Positions 22,360 through 34,088 are shown, counted from the first letter of the stretch. The stretch: 64,000 bases of DNA from Tupaia tana (GCA_026018925.1 JAKSZU010000016.1:5500940-5564939), one strand, 5' to 3'. Translations and numbers: made by a program. Notes: a model not told the origin generated them from the sequence alone.

Positions 22360-23400
22360 CCAATGTCCCAGTCCTTCCATGCGACTCCAGACTCAGATGG
22401 GTGGAAAGGAATACCTTGGGTAGAGTCTGGTTCTTATCAGCAGGAAAAACATCAAGAAGTGGTAAGTACATGAGCCTTTGAAGCCAGCTCCACATTTTCC
22501 TAAAATGCTCATAAAAATATTTTTACTCTCTTAATTGATGAGTGCCTGAGTACCACCCGGCCACATCTGCTCTGGTCATACAGACGGAAAATCAAAAGAC
22601 ACAGCACGTGACAGACAGTAAGACTGCTCCATCATCTTCCAAACCAGTGAGATGACAAAAAGAAAAAAAAAAAAAAAGAAAAAAAGAACAAAAACCCCAT
22701 GCAACAAATAGGCCAATATTCTTCAAGCATATCTCTCCCCTTTGGGCGAAGAGCTCACACTGACTTCAAAGGTAGCATCTGCTGAACCAGAGTTAAGGGA
22801 AACCATACCCGGAAGAATTGAGCTCGAAGAGCATAAATAATGACAAGAAATGGAGTCTGGGAAATTGGTTTGAATCATCTGCAGTGCTTTCTAGCAATAT
22901 GCATGATTAACTTTGCCATGTAAATTGTGATTTTCTTTTATCTCACAAGTGTCTCCTTAAACAATGTTTTTAATTAGGACCCTTGTTTTCTTCTACTTCT
23001 TTATTAGGGAAGCTTCACACTTAGCCTGACATTAGAATGTTCTTAGAAATAAACAGTTTCCATAAAAGCAAAATTTCTTCATAAGATCATTACTATTATG
23101 TTGTGTGGGAAATGGAATAGCACCTCTGGGAATTTAATGCTGTCGAGAGTCTATTTCAGTAACCTGCGATGCTCTCCCCGGAATATGCTCCATCTCTGTC
23201 TGCTGCAACTTCTCGGGGAACCAGAGGGGAGAATCAGACCTTTGCCATGGACGAAAATCAGAGACATGTTCTTACATGAATAAATAAATGCTCTCTTAAA
23301 AAGCGAGCCCCTTTTTAAACATTAGAATCCCCTGGTACTTGTTGGTTGAGCCCTGTGGTCAAAATCTGCTATCATAGTAGAGAGAGAGAGACCACTAAAA
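22360..23400. other. Unique DNA, possible conserved non-coding block
   Basis: Apart from an A-rich run at 22657-22690 no repeat is seen. The stretch 22850-23270 is repeat-free and has conserved-element texture (AT-balanced, with TTAATTAGG, AATTTAATGC and TGCATGATTAA words). The 61-codon frame at 23098-23283 has no recognisable motif. Confidence 0.35.
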
Positions 23401-23420
23401 ATGAAAACCACTGCCACTCC

Positions 23421-23687
23421 TTTTTTTTTTTTTCCTTTTCTTTTTTTTTTGAGAGGTTTTGCTATAGGGCGCATGCGCTCACCAGAGAGAGACAGAGAGA
23501 GAAAGCAAGAAATCACTCTCCGGGGGGAATGGCCATGCCGCAATCCCTTCTCCTCCATTCTCCTCTCGGGATCTTGGGCACACATGCACACGCGCCTGGC
23601 GTGAGTTTAAGCCACCGGGTCCAGGACTCGAACCGCAGTCGGCTACGTGGGAGTCCAGCGACATAGCCATTATGCTACTGCTTGTCC
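23421..23687 (-). mobile_element. Young SINE, long type, antisense
   Basis: Poly(T), 'gagaggttttgctatagggcgcatgcgctcacc', CCGGGGGGAAT palindrome region, 'ggactcgaaccgcagtcggc' as intact B-box, then an antisense head slightly shortened at 'gctactgcttgtccc'. Target-site duplication aaaaccactgccactc / aaaaccactcccactc. Confidence 0.95.
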
Positions 23688-23703
23688 CAAAACCACTCCC
23701 ACT

Positions 23704-25150
23704 CTTTAAAATGGCATTCTAGATTTTCTTTTGCTTTTTGCTTTCGTTTGAGGATTGAGAAGAAGAAGAGAACCTATCAGATGAGACACCCTTTACACTG
23801 CACAGAATTTCAAATCTCTCTGGTGCATGTATTAATATTATTTCTTGGTTCACAGTTTTCCTGAGACCAGTCCTCCGAAAAGCCCAGGACTGCAAGCTCA
23901 GCTCTGCCAGGAGCAGGGTCCCTCCTGGTCTTCAGATAGAGCACCCCGCGCCCCAATGACTCATGCGTAATATAACATCTGAGTGTGAATGTAAGCATTT
24001 TAATATGAAGAGGATTGATTTTTGCCACTGACATGGGATTCTAATGATTGGAAACAATATATTGATTTTTTTTTTAATTAAAGCCATCTTCCCACTCATA
24101 ATGGAAGGTCTTGCCCTTTGTGAAATTTATATCCATAGTCCTTGGGTGAAGTCTGCAATTACAGCTCCCAGTGCCTAACACCATACTTGGGAAGGAGAAA
24201 AGACTAACAGCAGAGAAATTATTCTCTCTCTCCTTGGTATCAGGCTTTTAGTGTTGGTCAAAGGTGGCTGATGGAGAGCTGGATGGATGTGGAAGTGTCT
24301 CGGCCCCCCCAGCAAGCCGCAGACAGACAATTCCCCCGGGCCTCGAGGCTGCTCCTGATTCATGGCCTCTGAATTCTCTTTATCCTCATCTTGTTCCTTG
24401 AAGCATCTGGAAGAGGCTCGTAAAACATCACACTTTGAGAATATGTTTAAATGTAGTCTCATCTGGTCAAAGTGTCTCTACCTATCACTGACATCACCCA
24501 AGAGCTAGCACTGGGACCAGGCCCCCCAGGTCCCAGGGGTCAGAGACCAGTTCTACCAAGGCTGGCTCAAGGCGGGTCACGGAATAGGCAATTGGGGAAG
24601 ACTCACTGGGGAGCTTACGCTATCCCTCTCCCGCCGTCAGCACCACCTCAGACGTGCACACCGTGCAGGATCACAGCTAGGTGGGGCATCAAGATTGCCT
24701 GCGTCCAGCCCTTTGTCTTACATCTGAAGATGTTGCGGCCAGGGATGTTGAGTCACACCCTGGACTTGCTTTTGGCCAATAGGCTGTTTCTAGTCCATTG
24801 TCTTCTTTCCACTGGGGAATCTTGTAAGGCCCCAAGCATGACAGAAGGCGTTCCCAGATTCCTTTAGTGATTTCTATCTACATCTATGGTGGTCTTTCCT
24901 GCGGACCTTGGTGTTGCCTCCCGCTCCTTCATCTCTGGGTTATTCTTTCCATCTTCCGGTTTAGCTCCCTCTCCCCCTTGCCACCCTCCTGGGACCTGCA
25001 GATGCACACCCAGAAAGACGTTTCTGCCCCACCACCTCCTCAGTGTCCCACCTGGGCTTTCTGTCCCCACGCCTAACCCTTTGCTCCTCTCAGTATCCAC
25101 ACTTAGCTGTGAGCGATGAATGTGGAGAAGGCATCTTGAACCAGGAGCCT
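23704..25150. other. Unique non-coding stretch
   Basis: No repeat family is assigned. Frames of 69-131 codons on both strands at 24175-25157 overlap each other and carry no recognisable domain. I treat them as chance. Confidence 0.4.
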
Positions 25151-25154
25151 GGTT

Positions 25155-25380
25155 CATATGTGCTTATCTGTCAGGTTGCTGTGAAGATCACCTAAAGCAG
25201 GGTTTATGAAGAAGTCTGTGAACTAAGAAATACCCCCACACACTTCATTAGAAATCATTGTGAGTACTCCCTCTCAGCCTCATCAAGCACTAATAGATAA
25301 TGGCTGTGAGTAGATCAGTGTTTACCCCCCACCCCGCCCCCATGGGTGGAGGATTTATCCCCTGGCCATATCTTCAGAAG
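25155..25380 (+). repeat. Local duplication, copy 1
   Basis: Shares 'atgtgcttatct', 'aactaagaaatac', 'ctaatagataatggctgtgagtag' and 'cagtgttta' in the same order and spacing with 26188-26437. The two are diverged but clearly related, and lie about 1 kb apart. Confidence 0.85.
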
Positions 25381-25391
25381 GCGGTACCTTT

Positions 25392-25728
25392 TCTTCCTCC
25401 TCCTCCTCCTCCTCCTCCTCCTCCTCCTCCTTCTTCTTCTTCCCCTCCCCCTCCCCCCTCCCCCTTCTTCTTCTTCTTTTGGAGAGGATTTTGTTATAGG
25501 GCGCATGAGCTTGCCAGAAAGACAGAGAGAGACAGAGAGACAGAAAGCGAGAAATCACCCCCCAGGGGGGATGGTCACGCCGCAATCCCTTCTCCATTCT
25601 CCTCTCGGGATCTTGGGCACGCACGCACACGGGCCCGGTGTGAGTTTAAGCCACCGGGTCCAAGACTCGAACCACGGTCGACTACACGGGAGTCCTGTGA
25701 CATAGCCATTACGCTAACTGCTGATCCC
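25392..25728 (-). mobile_element. Young SINE with expanded CCT tail, antisense
   Basis: Full long-type copy with intact head 'gctaactgctgatccc' and antisense B-box 'gactcgaaccac'. Flanking repeats are agaaggcggtacctt / agaaggtggtatctt. Its tail is not poly(T) but a (TCC/TTC)n tract at 25395-25476. Confidence 0.93.
25395..25476. repeat. (TCC)n/(TTC)n polypyrimidine tract
   Basis: About 80 bases without a purine. It grew at the 3' end of the adjoining SINE. The long Pro/Ser, Leu and Arg/Glu homopolymer translations here are artefacts of this tract. Confidence 0.95.
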
Positions 25729-25764
25729 AGAAGGTGGTATCTTCTGATCCTGGTTCTGACACAT

Positions 25765-26135
25765 ACTAGCTGTCATGTGCTAGTGTTGCCCCCTAAATAT
25801 GTATACAGAAATCCTAATCCCCAGTGAGACTATTTGGACATTTAACCTTTAGGGAGGTTAAGTGAACTCACAGGGTGGGGTCCTAACCCCACAGCGTCGT
25901 TGGTGAATTTCTAAGAGGATGAGATGCCAGCGAGCTCTCTCTTTCAGAGTTCGCAAGGAGGAAAGGCCGTAGCAAGAAGGCGGCCATCTGCAACCCAAGG
26001 AGAGACTCCCTCTGGCCCCCAACCCTGCTAGCACCTTTGTCTTGGCTCTCTCGCGGTCTCCAGAGCTGTGAGGAAACAAGTTCCTGTGGTCTCAGCCACC
26101 AGGCTGCAGTGCTCTGTGTGGCAGCCCAAGGCGAC
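25765..26135 (+). mobile_element. MaLR solitary LTR (MLT1 type)
   Basis: 'taaatatgtatacagaaatcctaatccccag', 'ggaggttaagtgaactcacagggtggggtcctaa', 'ggcggccatctgcaacccaaggagagactcc', 'ccctgctagcacctttgtcttgg', 'tccagagctgtgag' and 'ggcagcccaaggcgac' follow an MLT1 LTR. It has no internal viral part. Confidence 0.85.
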
Positions 26136-26187
26136 TAAAGCTTTATTATTTTTTTGAGTATTAGATTTCTCAACAGCAAAGAGAAAC

Positions 26188-26437
26188 CACATGTGCTTAT
26201 CTCTTGGGTTGTTGTGAAGACCATTTAAAACAGAGCTTATGAAAATGTACGTAAACTAAGAAATACTCCCCCAAACACTAGGCTTTACTGAGTGCATTTC
26301 CGCTCAGCCTTGCCAGCTCATCTGAGAACCGAAGGCCAGCGCTAATAGATAATGGCTGTGAGTAGGAGCAGTGTTTATCCCCGGAGGGTGGCATGGCGGG
26401 TGGCGTGTTTAACTCCTGGCTGTATCTTCTGAAGGCA
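26188..26437 (+). repeat. Local duplication, copy 2
   Basis: Partner of 25155-25380. The part 'cttatctcttgggttgttgtgaagaccatt' also resembles an MIR 3' end, but the matching continues well beyond any MIR. Confidence 0.85.
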
Positions 26438-26925
26438 AAAAGCTGCCCAGTGGAGAAGTCCAGTGACCAGAGGGTAGGTACTAGATGGAGACTTGGGGAG
26501 GAGATCGCTTCACATGTACTCTTCCAACCTTTCTAACAGTCCTCCCAGAGCACGCTTGTTCTGCTGAGGTTGGGGTAGACTATTTATTTAAGAAAAGAGA
26601 AAAAGAAAAAAGGATTGGCCTGAAGATTTGTAGTCCAAAAAAGGAGAGGGCTTTTTAAAAATAAAATGTGCCCACAGTAAAGAACCAAGGCAGAGCCAGG
26701 ATCAATCACATGACCTCCAGGTCTAGGAGCAGGTTTCCTCTTCTCTAGGCCTAGTGACTGCAGGTACCTGAGCGGACAGGACAGTTGCTCAAACTGGCTT
26801 TCGCCTCCAACCCAGATCCCAGGCAGGCCAAGAACACGACCAGAGCCTGGAAAGGCCCTTACAATATCAGAAATACATCTGAAAATGGAATTACTTGTCA
26901 GGTATTTATCACTTGGTGTGACTGG
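26438..26925. other. Unique non-coding stretch
   Basis: Nothing recognised apart from an A-rich piece at 26590-26615. Confidence 0.4.
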
Positions 26926-26927
26926 GT

Positions 26928-27173
26928 TTGGTTTTTGTTTTTATTATTACATTATTTTTTAATGTCAGAGGTTGTAAGCTCCTGGGCAAGAAAAAGAGAC
27001 AGAGAGGGAACACCTGCAAGGAGGCCTGGTCACACCACAGTCCTCTATGCCAGTCCTCCTGCGAGGGTCCTGGGTACATGTGCACAGTGGGAGCTGGGGC
27101 TCGAACCCTGACCTGCCACGTGGAATCTGGCTTCCTCTGCACAATGCTTAATTCCTACACTACAGGGGTGGCC
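26928..27173 (-). mobile_element. tRNA-derived SINE, old, antisense
   Basis: T-rich start, 'gggcaagaaaaagagacagagagggaacacc', 'ctggggctcgaaccctgacctgccacgtgg', ending 'ctacactacaggggtggcc'. Strongly diverged. Confidence 0.75.
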
Positions 27174-27293
27174 TTGTTTTGTTTTTTTACTTGGCTTGAT
27201 CTGACAGCTGTGTTGAAAGAACATTGGGTCCTCGGCAAACGAGGAGCTGAGCTGCTGATGCCTCTCACTTAAGGCAAGTTCCTCATCTTTTTA

Positions 27294-27564
27294 TTTTATT
27301 TTTTTTTCTTTTCTTTGGAGAGGTTTTCACTATACAGTGTGTGAGCTCGCCAGAAAGACAGAGAGAGAGAGAGAGACAGAAAGTGATAAATCACCCCCCA
27401 GGGGGGATGGCCACGATGCAATCCCTTCTCCATTCTCCTCTCGGGATCTTGGGCACTCACGTACATGCGCCCGGCGTGAGTTTAAGCCACCGGGTCCAGG
27501 ACTCAAACTGCGGTCGACTACACGGGAGTCCAGAGACATAGCCATTACGCTAACTGCTGGTCCC
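27294..27564 (-). mobile_element. Young SINE, long type, antisense
   Basis: 'ggagaggttttcactata', 'cagaaagacagagagag', CCCCCCAGGGGGG palindrome, and intact head 'acgctaactgctggtccc'. Flanks agttcctcatcttttt / agttcctctttt form the target-site duplication. Confidence 0.94.
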
Positions 27565-27579
27565 GAGTTCCTCTTTTGA

Positions 27580-28837
27580 CGAGAGGTGTAAGTAAGCAGA
27601 AAAAGAGCCAACAAATGGCCTTCCTGGGTCTTCAGCCACTGAGGCCGACCCCGGCAGCCTTCTGTAAATGAGCTCTCCCTCCCTCACTCAGGGATCCATC
27701 AGATGGGCTGGGGAGCCAATGAGGATCTTCCAAGATTTGGAGAACTTGTGGTTAGGCCCACCTGCCTTCACAGCCCAGAGGCAGGGCCCAGGCCAGAGGT
27801 GTTCCCAGGGGCAGCTCACCCTCTCCCTGAAGCGTGGTCCACACTCTGCCCATTACTTCACTTTCTGTGCAGGGTACACCCGGCCAGTCCCCACCCTATT
27901 TCCCCTCTTTCTGCAGCTGCAGAAGTATCAGATCCCCGTGGTTTCTTCCTCTTCACTCTTGCTGAAACTCCGAGTGGCCTGCTGATGGGGACTTTGTGCT
28001 GACACAAGCACATCTGCCTCGTTTTACTGATTGAATGAATTCTGTTTCTACTGACAAAGCATGGGCACCAGCACAGGAGTGCCAGGACGCATGCAGGCTG
28101 GCTTCTGGAAGATTCCACGCATGCTGTTTAACGCGGGAGCATTTCCTGTCTTGGAAAATTTTTCTTCAAACCCAGACCACAAACCTCATTCCCACTCCCA
28201 CTTACCACACCTCATGGGCCTTTGCACACGGCTCTGTTATAGAACAGCTCACTCGTGCTTTCACCATGTTCTTCCCCCCTTCTCAGCAGGTGCTCCGCTC
28301 ACGTCCATCTCATGCACATTCTGATCCAGCGCTGCGCGGCCATCGCCTCGCTGATTCCTTCCAAAGCTGAGAAGTCCCCTCTACGTCTGGACAAGGACAG
28401 CTGAGACATCCGCTCCCCTGGGCAACGGGGCGTTTTACTGAGTGAGCTGGGTGCGCTTCCTCTGCCACCTACCGCTCTCGGGACAGGTGTGGCTGAGGGG
28501 AAGGGGCAGAGCTGCCGACTGGCCGGCCGGGAGACTAATACTGGGGGAGAAACTCTTCTCTTCCCTCCCTCTTCTTGGATCACACAGAACACTCACCGAA
28601 GCCCTGGGAGGTGAGCCAAGTCATCACCGTACCAGCAACTTTGTTTATAAAAGAAATGTCACATCCCAAGTCACTCTACTTCAAACTGTCGTGACCTTGA
28701 TTCATTTCCAAAGGGGCGTCTTTGGATCTCTCTGTGTGTAACTGATAAACAAGTCTCTATGAGAACTTGAAGTTCCTCGGTACCACGGCCAGATCTCATC
28801 AAGACAGCCCACGGGAACGGGCTCACAGGGTGCTGTA
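27580..28837. other. Unique, GC-richer stretch
   Basis: No repeat family is assigned. Several overlapping frames of 85-111 codons exist on both strands without domain or conservation evidence. CpG is modest at 28320-28560 and falls short of a clear CpG island. Confidence 0.4.
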
Positions 28838-28850
28838 GCTAATGCTTCTT

Positions 28851-29115
28851 TTTTTTCTTTTCTTTGGAGAGGTTTTTGCTATAGGGCGTGTGCGCTCGGC
28901 AGAAAGACAGAGAGAGACAGAGAGACAGAAAGCGAGAAATCACCCTCCAGGGGGAATGGCCATGCCATAATCCCTTCTTCTCCATTTTCCTCTCTGGATC
29001 TTGGGCACACACGCACAGACGCCTGGCGTGAGTTTAAGCCACTGGGTCCACGACTCAAACCACGGTCCACTTCATGGGAGTCCAGTGACATAGCCATTAC
29101 GCCATCTGCTGGTCC
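28851..29115 (-). mobile_element. Young SINE, long type, antisense
   Basis: Full-length copy ending 'acgccatctgctggtccc'. Exact target-site duplication gctaatgcttctt. Confidence 0.95.
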
Positions 29116-29129
29116 CGCTAATGCTTCTT

Positions 29130-29935
29130 ACTAGTGCTAAGAAGGCTACTCCCAGGATCACTTTCCAATGCACCACAATGCCTCGTCCCCCATCCCTACG
29201 TGGCTTTCTATGTACCCAAGTTTTGATGTGAGACTTATAGACAAGTGTGGGAAGACCACACACTCGTTCCTGAATTGGAAATGCCATTCGTACATGGTCA
29301 CTACCATGAAAATCACATAGAATGAGCAATTCAGATACAATATCTTCTTCACTAAAACCTTGTTCATTAGACGAGAAGGTTATGCGTGGTTCACTAAGTG
29401 TTAAAACGAAGATGTGATTTGAGGAAAATGGGCATCTGGCAAGGGGAAAGCCCCAGTAGCTGTGATGGGGGCCGTTTCTGCACCTCTGATCACGGCGACC
29501 CCTATAAAAGTCGGCCGCCTCTAAAGGCCACCTTTGAGTGTCTCTCCCGCTCTTGCTCAAGGCAGACAGGCCTGGGCGGTCTTTTGATGTTTAATTCAAG
29601 CCTCTAGCAGTGAGTAGGCTCTGCTTATCGGAAAACGCTATATGGCGGTGGTTGAAAAGGGCCAGTCACGTGGGGGAACGACACGTGTACACGGCTAGAG
29701 GAAAGGGGCTGGGAGTAGGGGTCTGAAAGGGAACTCCCTTTGATCAGATTTTCAGATGATGGAGGTAACGTCCTGCTTAAATCCATGGTTTCCTCCCTAG
29801 TCGGGCCTTCGGTTTCTGAACCAGAAACAGTGCTACTAGGAGTCAGGTTCTCATAGGTTCTGACTGTGAGAAAAACGTGTTTCTCTGAGCGGACTGACAA
29901 AGGCTAACAGAAAGAGCTTTTATTATTGTTATTAT
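29130..29935. other. Unique non-coding stretch
   Basis: No element is recognised. The 162-codon minus-strand frame at 29072-29560 starts in unique DNA and ends in the SINE head, so it is not a gene. Confidence 0.4.
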
Positions 29936-29950
29936 TCATGAAATGGCATG

Positions 29951-30126
29951 TGGGAAAGACAGAGGGAGAGAGGGGGAGAGACAGGGGGAGAGAGAGGGAG
30001 AGACAGAGGAGAGAGAGGGAGAGACAAAGGGAGAAAGAGACAGAGGGAGAGACAGAGGGAGAGAGAGGGAGAGACAAAGGGGAGAGAGAGAGAGCGAGAC
30101 AAAGGGAGAGAGAGAGAGGGAGAGAC
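29951..30126. repeat. GA-rich polypurine minisatellite
   Basis: About 175 bases, nearly all purine, with a repeated theme 'gagagagggagagacaaaggg' at 14-36 base spacing. Frames of 78-143 codons full of Arg/Glu/Gly, or Ser/Leu/Pro on the other strand, come from this tract. Confidence 0.92.
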
Positions 30127-31820
30127 GCTCACCATGGATTCTGCTCTCACCATCATGTCTCCTCCCCGGTCCTCCAACTCATAGATCTTGGTCACCTAAG
30201 GGCTGCCCACGTGTGTCCGGCTGGCCAGGCAGGAGCTCAAGGCTTGGTTCCATGTGGAAGTGCTTCTTTTGAGCAGCGTGTTACAGCTCTGCCATGGAGC
30301 TGGGCCCCGGTAACGGGGAAGTTTAGGGGGGAGCGGGCGTTTGGAGGGTGTCTCTGAGGCTTTCAGAACACACCGAAACATTACGTCACTTCTGCCAGGG
30401 CTTTTGCCTCAGGCAGAACCTCATATTGAGCTTTTGGTGAATACTACGTTACATTATAAAGACTTGAGTTCTAACCCTGTATTAGATGTGAGGGCCCGGC
30501 TCCCTGCGCTGAGTCATGCCGAGCGTGGTGTAGACCACTGCAGTACGAAAGGGCGTGCTTTTCTGCCAGTGAGGAGAGCGAAAGAGGCTGCTGTAGAACC
30601 TGCCAGCTCTTGCTGAACTCGCGAACCCACGGTGCTGCCGCCACAAGCCTTCTGGGTAGAAAACAACCATTTGCTTAGAGACCGTGCAGGAGGCGAGCTG
30701 CCGTGCCCTTCTTAGGCTGAGACGAGTCTCGGGAGAGAACGATGCTTCAGGAAAGGAACACAGTCATGGAATCTGGGCTTTTATTTCTGCACGAAATGTT
30801 TTTGTATTATAGTCATTCTAAAATTAGGTCCCTCTCAAAAGGTGGTTTCTTAAAGAATGATAACAATTTAGCAATCAAAACTTGGCCGTGGTTTCTCTTC
30901 AACTTCTCGTGTGCTGATGTTCACGTGAGAGCCACCCCCATCTGCCATGCGGATCACAGGAACACAGGCAAGAAAGCAGGAGGAGCGGGGGCCAGATGGT
31001 GGCTCCGCGGTACAGCATGGTGTTCTGCAAGCCAGTCCCACACGAGAATTCCCAGTTCAAGTCTGGAGAACTTCCTGAGCACACCGGGCACTCGTTCGCC
31101 CATGAGCAGGGCCCACTGAAGGTGGGGTGTGGAATATGGTTTTGAGATCCTGGTGGGAGACCTGCCTGTCTCTGGCTTTTTTACTCATAAGGGGAAAAAA
31201 GAATGAATAAGCTTGAAAAAAAAAAAATGAAACTAGGAGAAACTTCCCTGGCATAGGCAAAACTACGCTGAGCTCACCTACATTCTGTGTTATTACATAA
31301 TATAGCTACAGGGTCAAAAAAAAAGGAACAATAGCAACGCCTGGCATGGATGTGCCATCGCAACTGGCATCTCCTCTGGAAAGCAAGTCCAAGAATCCTT
31401 AGAAAGCAATGGTCTGGGAAACTGTTGCCCCACTCCTTTTCAGTAAACCCGGTCAGGTAACAATGGCGGACGTTGGCCCTCCCGTGCGGTTGAGGTGAAG
31501 TTGAGGACAGCTTAGATGCAGACCCCGTCCTGGCCCAGGAGAGTCATGATCTCAGCTGACAAGGCAGAATTCCAGAGCTACGGAAGGAATTCACCTCACA
31601 CGTGATACAGGGAAGCTGACATTAATGAATTAAACATAAAATGGATTAGCGGCCTCGCTCTTCTTGACTTTGAGCTGTTACCATGGGCCCAGTCCAACCT
31701 CACTTCTACTATTTTTGCAATCCTTTTCTGTGCTCTGTGTCAGAATGTCTGTTTTCCAGATTTTTTGCCTATTTATATGAATGCCCAATTTTTACTTTGG
31801 GGCTAGACAGCAGAAGTCTT
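30127..31820. other. Mostly unique DNA, possible old SINE at 30985-31190
   Basis: A weak match to the tRNA SINE is seen at 30985-31190 ('gggggccagatggtggctccgcgg', 'agttcaagtctgg'). The rest is unassigned, with no supported gene. Confidence 0.35.
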
Positions 31821-31824
31821 GTCT

Positions 31825-32049
31825 TTCTTTTTTTCTTCAGACTTTGCTATAGGGCAAATATACTCACCAGAGAGAGACAGGAAAAAAAAAAAAAAAAAGA
31901 GAGAAAGTGTGAAATTTCTCCCCAGGGTGGTGGCTATGCCACAATCTCTGCTTGCCTGGTGTGATTCTTGAGCCACTGGTTCTGGACTTGAACCACAAAG
32001 CTGGCCATGGGGGACTCACGCCTTAACCTCCATGCCACCTGCTGGTCCC
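31825..32049 (-). mobile_element. tRNA-derived SINE, internally deleted, antisense
   Basis: 'ttgctatagggcaaatatactcacc', an A-run of 17, then a shortened middle and intact head 'ccatgccacctgctggtccc'. About 50 bases of the module are missing. Confidence 0.88.
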
Positions 32050-33470
32050 ATGGATGATAGGAGTCTTGAGGAAGAGCCCTGTCTGCTCCTTCTCTTACTC
32101 CTTAAAGCACAGAGCTGGCAAGCGAGTGCACACCGTACAGCTTAGCGGCTACTGTTGGGCCGTTGGGAAAACCATGGCGCATTTTACAGAGAAAAGCATA
32201 GAAAAATACGTCACGACTTTCCTGACAGCCTAATGAGTCAGCAAACCCTGCTGCCCTATTATCTTTCCCTGGACCAGTAGTTCTGCGACGTCAATCACCA
32301 GACTGGAGCCGTTCAAGTCGAAGTTTCTATTGATCTTCTGTGAAATGAGAAAAATAAGGGCAATGTCAATCACTTTTCATACAATCAAATCTATTCCATG
32401 TAAGAGCTGGTGTTTATTCTAGAACTGTGTCTGACTTCTACTTTGGGACTGAAATGCCCTTTCTTTCATGATCTTACCATGGTCGGAGTACATGGTAAGC
32501 CTGTGTTTGATATTTCGTAGTCTTAGTTGGCAAAATGAAAACCGCAGCAATGCTGTGCTTTACTCCCACCCATGTGATTTCCTCTTCAATGGTCCAAGTC
32601 CTCAGAGCTCCCAAGTCTGGGAGCCCTGCTCCGGAGGGCAGGACTCCGCTTTGGTGTTGGTTTGAAGCCATGCATAAGTACTGCATGGCTGGGTTGATTT
32701 TTCCAGTGATGGTCCCCATTGTTGCTGCCAGAATTCTTCCTTCTGAGCGTGATCCAAGTTTAACGAGTAGAAGTTCACAAGACCCACACCTTCAGGTAGG
32801 CCCATCTGACAGTGAGCCCGGGCTGGGCTGTGGCATGTGTGGAACCAACAGGATAACAGCATGCCTGACACGAATGGACATTGGCAAAGCGTTTGCACCT
32901 CGAGAATGCCCTCTAGTTAGTCCTGAGGCTGCTTCTGCCATGCTGAGGAGCCCGGGGCCCACCTGATGAATGAGGACAGGCACGTGGCCCCATCACTCCC
33001 TTGCCCTCGCTAACAGCCACCCAAGTGTCAACCCAGAGAATGAGGCCACCTGACCCAGCCAGGATCCTGCTGGTTTACCAAGTGAGCACAGACCTCTGAG
33101 CAGACAGCAGAGAGCATCGGCGCATGCAGGGACTGCCCAGCAGGATAACGAGGTAAAAGAGTGGCCGTTTTATGTCACCATGTTTGGGGCCATAAGCAAC
33201 GATACGGTGACACGGTGCCTGGTCTTCAAACCATTTTACATGGGGCTCATGTGCGTGCCCATGATCTAAGGCTGGTTATCTCTCTGCCTATGTCTGGTGA
33301 GTCGTGGCATCAAGACCTGATTGTCTCTCTTTCTCTCTGTCTCTATCTCTCTCACTCGTGGAAGAAAGAAAAACTGAAAAATTATGAAGAATATCTGAGA
33401 TGATATCAAATTCATGAAAAAAGGCAACATGATGGCAAAATCCAGTGGCTAGTAGTGAATTTGAACCTTC
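32050..33470. other. Unique DNA, possible very old SINE near 33160-33385
   Basis: A CT-rich run after 'catgtgcgtgcccatgatctaagg' at 33250-33360 suggests a decayed long-type SINE. The remaining stretch, including frames up to 143 codons at 32535-32966, has no recognisable domain. Confidence 0.35.
32721..32781 (+). repeat. Short dispersed duplicate, copy 1
   Basis: Shares 'ttccttctgagc', 'atcc' and 'agtttaa' with similar spacing, then 'cacaag', with 35933-35994. About 60 bases are clearly similar. Confidence 0.7.
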
Positions 33471-33471
33471 T

Positions 33472-34000
33472 AATTTTTTTAAGAGAGACTTTTGCTATAG
33501 GGTGTGTGGGCTCTCCAGAGAGAAAGAGAGAGAAACAGAAATTAAGAAATCAGCCCCGGGAACCAGCAGTTAGTGTAATGGCTATGTCGCTGGACTCCCA
33601 CGTAGTCGACCGCGATTCGCGTCTCGAACCCGGTGGCTTACAACTCACGCCGGGCGCGTGTGCGTGCGTGCCCAAGATCCCGAGAGGAGAATGGAGGAGA
33701 AGGGATTGCGGCGTGACCATCCCCCCTGGGGGGTGATTTCTCGCTTTCTGTCTCTATGTCTCTCTCTGTCTGTCTGGCGAGCGCACGCGCCCTATAGCGA
33801 AAAACCTCTCCAAAAAAAAAAAAAAAGAAATCAGCCCCCAACGCATGGCCACACTGCAATCCCTTCTCCTCCATTCTGCTCTTAGTATTCTGGGCATGTG
33901 TGCACATATGCCCAATGTGAGTTTTAAGCTGCCGGGTCCAGGACTTGAACAGTGGTCAAGTACGTGGAAGTCCAGCGATGTAACCATTATGTCATCTGTC
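33472..34000 (-). mobile_element. Outer SINE, antisense, split by another SINE
   Basis: Antisense long-type copy whose halves are 33472-33557 and 33825-34000. It begins 'gagacttttgctatagggtgtgtgg' and ends 'gtaaccattatgtcatctg'. Confidence 0.92.
33558..33824 (+). mobile_element. Young SINE, GGGAACC subtype, nested in SINE
   Basis: Complete sense copy: GGGAACCAGCAG, B-box variant 'gattcgcgtctcg', palindrome CCCCCCTGGGGGG and poly(A) of 15. Exact 14-base target-site duplication aagaaatcagcccc lies in the outer SINE. One of the youngest insertions in the window. Confidence 0.97.
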
Positions 34001-34088
34001 TTCTTCTCTGGTAAGAGCTTCTCTAGAATGGGAAACTAGTCCAGTGCTTGGTTTTATTTGGATTTTTTTCTCATTGTTTTGAGTGGTT

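Noticed and set aside
23340-23400. CRISPR-like repeats
   Set aside because: The repeated words across the window are dispersed SINEs in both orientations, not regularly spaced direct repeats; the genome is mammalian.
25300-25827. 175-codon plus-strand frame with a long proline run
   Set aside because: It spans unique DNA, the (TCC)n tract, the SINE body and the start of an LTR; such a fusion is a chance open frame.
28320-28560. CpG island and promoter
   Set aside because: CpG is only mildly raised over about 200 bases, with no TATA, initiator or downstream exon.
29072-29560. 162-codon minus-strand frame
   Set aside because: It ends in the SINE tRNA head and has no domain; the upstream part is unremarkable unique sequence.
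29926-30357. 143-codon Arg/Glu-rich frame
   Set aside because: Translation of the GA-rich tandem repeat plus adjoining sequence.
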